Shown: positions 59,601 through 64,000 of the stretch, one piece after another
How positions within the stretch are numbered: position 1 is the stretch's first letter
How the letters are laid out: each line of letters starts with the position of its first letter
Assembly: GCA_013396525.1 (NCBI GenBank)
Contig: VWYX01000084.1
Span: forward strand, 380,901-444,900
DNA from: Chaetorhynchus papuensis
Lineage: Eukaryota; Chordata; Aves; Passeriformes; Rhipiduridae
DNA length: 64,000 nt
Direction of reading: 5' to 3'
Translations under genes and position numbers: made by a program
The notes under the pieces: generated by a model
What the model was told of the DNA's origin: nothing
Seen by the model: only the letters and a program-made list of their open reading frames with translations
The model's database searches: none

Positions 59601-62600
59601 TGAGCTCTTACCACACGTAGAAGTGAAAGAAAACATTTCTTTCTGCACCAGAACAGATGAGATTCATCATTAAGAGAATGGATTTGACCTTGTCAAGTGG
59701 ACCAAAGCAATTTATAAACAAACTCCTACAGGGGAGGCTACTTTTGGCCAAGTACTATATTAGCAGTGTTTTACTTATGCCCGCTGCTACCTTACAATAA
59801 CTTCACAAACAGGCTGACTTCCTGAAATATAGAGTGCTGAGAGATATCACAGATGTACCTAGAAACTCTGGGATAGCATAGGGTTACTTCCCTCCCTAGA
59901 GGCTGCACAGAAATATGTCCACCCACCTTGCTTTCTCATTCTTGGCAAAAGTTGCTGATCACTACCCAAACTAAATCTTCATTTCAAGTTTAGATATGTA
60001 TCAAAGAACATATTTATACTTCAATTTGCCATTGTTACACTGTTGTTGATGTAAGCAGCACCCCATACGGATGACAGTGTTCAATATGTAACTGAATGGC
60101 ATCTACCTATCAGAGCACTAGCAGAAAAACAAAAGCAATTCAGCATGAGTCTATTTTATTTCCAGCATCAGAAAAGGAACATAAAGAGTCAACAGCTTGC
60201 TACAAAGTTATTTAGATCAGATGATACTCCTACTAATACCAATAAATTTTCTCCCTTTGATAGGCTATTTAAACTGCAGGTAGAAATTTTTACTCTCCTC
60301 CTCCCAAGTCTGTGCCACATATGCTTTCTAAGTGAGAGCAGTGTTTTAGTGGTAACAGAAGCACAACGGCTCAAATATTTCTGTTCTGTCCAACTATCAT
60401 AAGAAAGGAAGAAAAAATAAGGACATTCAGTGGCTCAAAGATCACCCTGCTGTATGGAAAGAGAATACTATATGTCAGTCCAAGGGGATGGTTGCGTGAT
60501 AAAGTGGAGGAAAGCCTCACTAGATATGTAAACTACATGTACAATTAATAAAACAGTTTTTATTATGACTTCTAGGACATACCTGTCCATCTATATCAAT
60601 CTTAGTCATGTCAGCAGAGCTGATTGTGTTATAATCTCTGTCTACAAAAAGAGAATCAAGGAACATTTGCAGAAGGGGTCTGACCAGAATACTCAGTTTT
60701 CTTTGACTCACTTTTCCGGTGGCATGTATCCAAACAGAGACGCAGTTTCAGACGCAGTTACTTCCTCAAAGACTACAGTAATAAGCCTGTATAAATGATA
60801 ATGTGTTACTTTAGTTTTTGTTGATATTGCCTTAGAATCGTAGTTAGGATATAGTGAGAAGGAGATCTTCTCATATTAGAAATGTAATAGACTATAGGTG
60901 GAATCCTTCAAGCCATGAAATTTCCCAAAGCTTCCACGAGTCTCCATCCTTAATGAGCTTTATGTGAATAGCCAAGAGTGTGATACGTATTTTAGCTCAG
61001 GAGAGAACTGTGCAGTCCAAGTCTTGTCTGCATCATCACAGGAGCTCTTTGTTGTTCAAAACCCAAGACCACAGTGTTGTTCCGTTGCCAGTCTATGCTT
61101 CATTGCCAGGAGATAACAATTCTGACCCTCTTAAGGTCAGACTAATGAAAAGAATTTCCCAAGTCCTTAAAAGTCACTATATTGCATATATTCATAGCTG
61201 CGTAGCAGATTTATGCCTTATTCTTCTGTGGGTCAAGTTCTCAAGGTCTTCTCCTATTAGGTTCAGAAAAGAGGAAAGGCCTTGCTTGCTTCTTATAGCA
61301 ATTATTCATTATTCACTCACCTCCGTGTGTGTGTGTGTGTGTGCGTGTGTGTGTGTGTGTGTATACCAGGTGTTTCTGAAGCCAAAGATGGATATGAGGC
61401 AGCCAGTTCTGATGTTAGTTCCCTTGTTTTATGATCACTTCTCCACTCTGGTTTACAGAAGTGTAAGGATGGACCTTGGGCCCTGCACCCAGCATACTTA
61501 AAGTGAAAATATACAATTTACAGAAAAAACGAAAGAAGAACCAGTGACAGAGTACTACTGTATCACTCTTTATCTTAACTCACATTTTTATAAGCATGCA
61601 TCTGTTTACACTCTCTAAGAGGAAGATCAAAGTTCACAGAGAATTTTTATTGCCCTGGGAAGAAATTTATATCTTTTCAAAAGAAGAAAACATGGTTTAT
61701 GATCTGCCTTAAATGAAAACAAATCCGTCCCTCTCTCCACTTCAGCACCAGACAGTAAGCATCCAAGATGGGTGACACTTAGTGAAAGGTCTCCAAATTT
61801 CTCCAAAAACACTAATTCATCCTGCAATCAACCCTCACAGTTTTGATCTGCCTGAAAATTCATTAGGATGTTTACAAAGAGGATATTTGGCTGTTGGATT
61901 TGGTCCTGTGGATTAATGGGGTAATCACATTTCTATTGTCCTTCTGCTTTACTGATTCTGCTGGAAACCACAGCCCAGGATAATAAGGGCTATTTTCCAT
62001 TTATTCTGTGTGTGTCAGTATTCAGATGGGGGTCCCTGGGAAGTTGTCAGAGGCAAGAATTCTATAAACTGCAATAGCTTGCTACAGAAGACATTTTATT
62101 TATTTTAACTTCTCCACTTCCATTCCTTTTTGGCATCCAATGTGCATATTTAAAGTGTTGCTGCTACTTTCCAGTTTGACTTTAGAGCTCTTTGTTTTTA
62201 TATAAAATAGTTCTGTTGCATTCCTCTAGTATGTCAAAGCAAAATCAAGCTTGCTTTAACTCTTCAGGGCTTTATACATCTCTGCTTTCCTTTTGTTAAT
62301 ATGCAAGCTGGCTGTCAACTATTGTCTGTTTCATCAATGTTAGCAAAGTTGTTGCATGGCAACTTAAATGCTCCGTTTACATAGCCCTGATATAGTATTA
62401 GAGCCCTCCCATGCAATGATTTGTCTAACCCAAAAATGAGTTCTTTAAATTGTCTTCCTTGGTTTTGTAGGATGCTATGGGTTTGTACAAAAGTGGTCTG
62501 GTGTCATTTATTTTCCTCAATGTTCAGCTTGTGATATCTCAAGCAGAGACTGCCCATAATTTTAGGCAGAATGATTGGCAAAAACAACAATGCAAAATGA

Positions 62601-64000
62601 TTTTTATAGGTCAACAGATTTATGACTTCCTCTCAGTTTCCTCACTCTTAGTTCTCATTCTGAAGAAAACATCCATATTTATTTCCTGTTTGATGTCCTC
62701 CATCTATTCAACTACCTGCCTGTCATAAGCTAATCTTCTTTTACCCTATGTTGATTCCATTTTCTCAGCTGCAACCTTCTTTTCATTGGTGCACACCTTT
62801 TTGTGCTTGCAGCCTTGATACAGTTTTCATGTATTGGGAAACATATTTTTCCACTTAAGTGTGTGCATTTTTTGTTGTTGCTTATGCTGTCTTGTATGGG
62901 ATTCATGCTCAAAGCCTTCTTCCATTCAGTGTTTACCACAGAAGTGCTGTCAGACGTAGCTTTTGCTAGTACCAAACTGTGGTAACAAATATATTGGTAG
63001 AGGGAAAATCGTGGAAGAAGCAAATTAACTACAGGTTATATATTTTTCCCTGTGAATCCTGGAGGAGAAGCTATTGACATCTCTCTGGATCTGGTTAGTT
63101 ATTTATCTATCAACTGCCCTTCTGCAAAGTTCAGGGGGCATGGGGAAACAACACTCATCACTGCAGAAGTATCTCCTGAGGAGATCCTTTGTATGCAGCT
63201 CTGACTGAAAAACACACGAAAAAAAAGATTATATGCTAAATGTGGTGGAAAGGGAAGAACTATATGAAATATATGCTGTCAGATGGCTAAATTTTTTTTA
63301 TTTTTAAATGCATTATTCTGTAATATAGAACAGATTGTTTTGCATGTCACAGAACACAACAGATATTCTGTTAGCTTTAGTAGTCATGATGTATAATTTT
63401 ACCTTTCCTTTGAATTTCAAATAAAGTTCCCAGTTATCACAGTTTTTCTGACTTATGTATCCATAGATACATAATCTGTATTGTCCTTTCACCTCTCTAA
63501 ATAGATAATACAAAATAAGGTTTTCCACTGTGGAATTAGAAACCATCTTCTCTACAATGGACCTATTTTTGTTCCTTCTTACTTGAGAATTTGCCTGATG
63601 AGTTTTACTTTGCTTGGGTCATAGGAGGTAAGAAGTGACTTTCTACCTGGCACAGGACTTTAAACTGAAGCAGAGGAAACTTTCTTTAATACTGAAAACC
63701 TCACTGGGAGACATAACAGAGTTGTCATTTTTCTCAAGGCCATGAAAGGGAATTCTGCTACATGAAGTATTACAAGACTCCAATTTTTGTTCCAATGAAT
63801 GCCTGAAGAATCTGGCAAATATTGCTGGAACAGGATGGGGACTTCTTAAGATGAGAGTCTGCTTACTAGATGATAAAAATAGTTCTCACTCATGTTTTCT
63901 CCTTTTACCCTTGCATGGTGATTTCTTAAGCTTCAGCAGAAGGTAATAGAAGGACATGGCTCCCTAAAATACCTGACAGCTTGTTGCAAGGATGTTTGGG
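56620..64000. other. Gene-free AT-rich flank
   Basis: No exon, RNA gene or clear transposon beyond the LTR. RASSF9, the next gene expected after ALX1 in amniotes, is not reached. The 173-codon frame at 60980-61501 runs through the (GT)n array and is not credible. Polypyrimidine or poly(T) runs occur near 58,861 and 58,970. Confidence 0.65.
61325..61362. repeat. (GT)19 microsatellite with one interruption
   Basis: 38 bp of GT repeats broken once by GC (GTGTGCGTGT) near the middle. Alternating purine-pyrimidine DNA of this length can adopt Z-form and is usually length-polymorphic. Confidence 0.95.

Noticed and set aside
60980..61501. 173-codon plus-strand frame downstream of ALX1
   Set aside because: It is kept open by the (GT)n array, giving a Cys-Val run, and shows no domain.
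1..64000. CRISPR array, operons, phage or other prokaryotic systems, tRNA or rRNA genes
   Set aside because: Nothing in the window resembles them; it is vertebrate DNA with spliced genes and avian repeats.

Overview
The window is bird nuclear DNA. The case for a bird rests on single-copy vertebrate exons with GT/AG introns, CR1 LINE 3' fragments with their typical avian tail, and a solo LTR of an avian endogenous-retrovirus type. I cannot fix the species; the LTR type and the divergence of the CR1 copies would suit a songbird as well as other neoavian birds. Coding DNA is about 2% of the window.

Layout. (1) 1-20,360 is the 3' end of LRRIQ1 on the + strand: four coding exons (1810-1933, 3494-3554, 8393-8513, 20221-20360) join in one open frame and end at a TGA. 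(2) 20,361-25,700 is the LRRIQ1 3' UTR and AT-rich intergenic DNA. (3) About 25,800-34,800 is a sharply different, GC-rich, CpG-rich domain of about 9 kb made of several separate CpG-dense blocks; no exon is convincing there before ALX1. (4) 33,967-51,852 is ALX1 (CART1), complete on the + strand: four coding exons giving 326 residues, with a paired-type Q50 homeodomain and a C-terminal OAR motif. Introns are about 2.2, 3.6 and 11.1 kb. (5) 51,853-64,000 is the ALX1 3' UTR and a gene-free AT-rich flank with a 576-bp solo LTR, a (GT)n array and an ancient palindromic repeat.

How it works together. LRRIQ1 (LRR and IQ-motif protein) and ALX1 are tandem neighbours in amniotes, so the synteny supports both names. 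ALX1 is a homeodomain regulator of cranial neural crest and frontonasal growth, and the locus has been linked to beak shape in Darwin's finches. The CpG-rich domain upstream and the AT-rich introns and flank, with scattered TAAT cores, are what one expects of the regulatory landscape of such a gene. I found no wholly new genetic system. The observations most worth checking are the multi-island domain, a palindromic ancient repeat in the 3' flank, a possible alternative LRRIQ1 C-terminus, a cryptic exon-like segment upstream of ALX1, a nested hairpin in ALX1 intron 3, and an assembly artefact around a single N.
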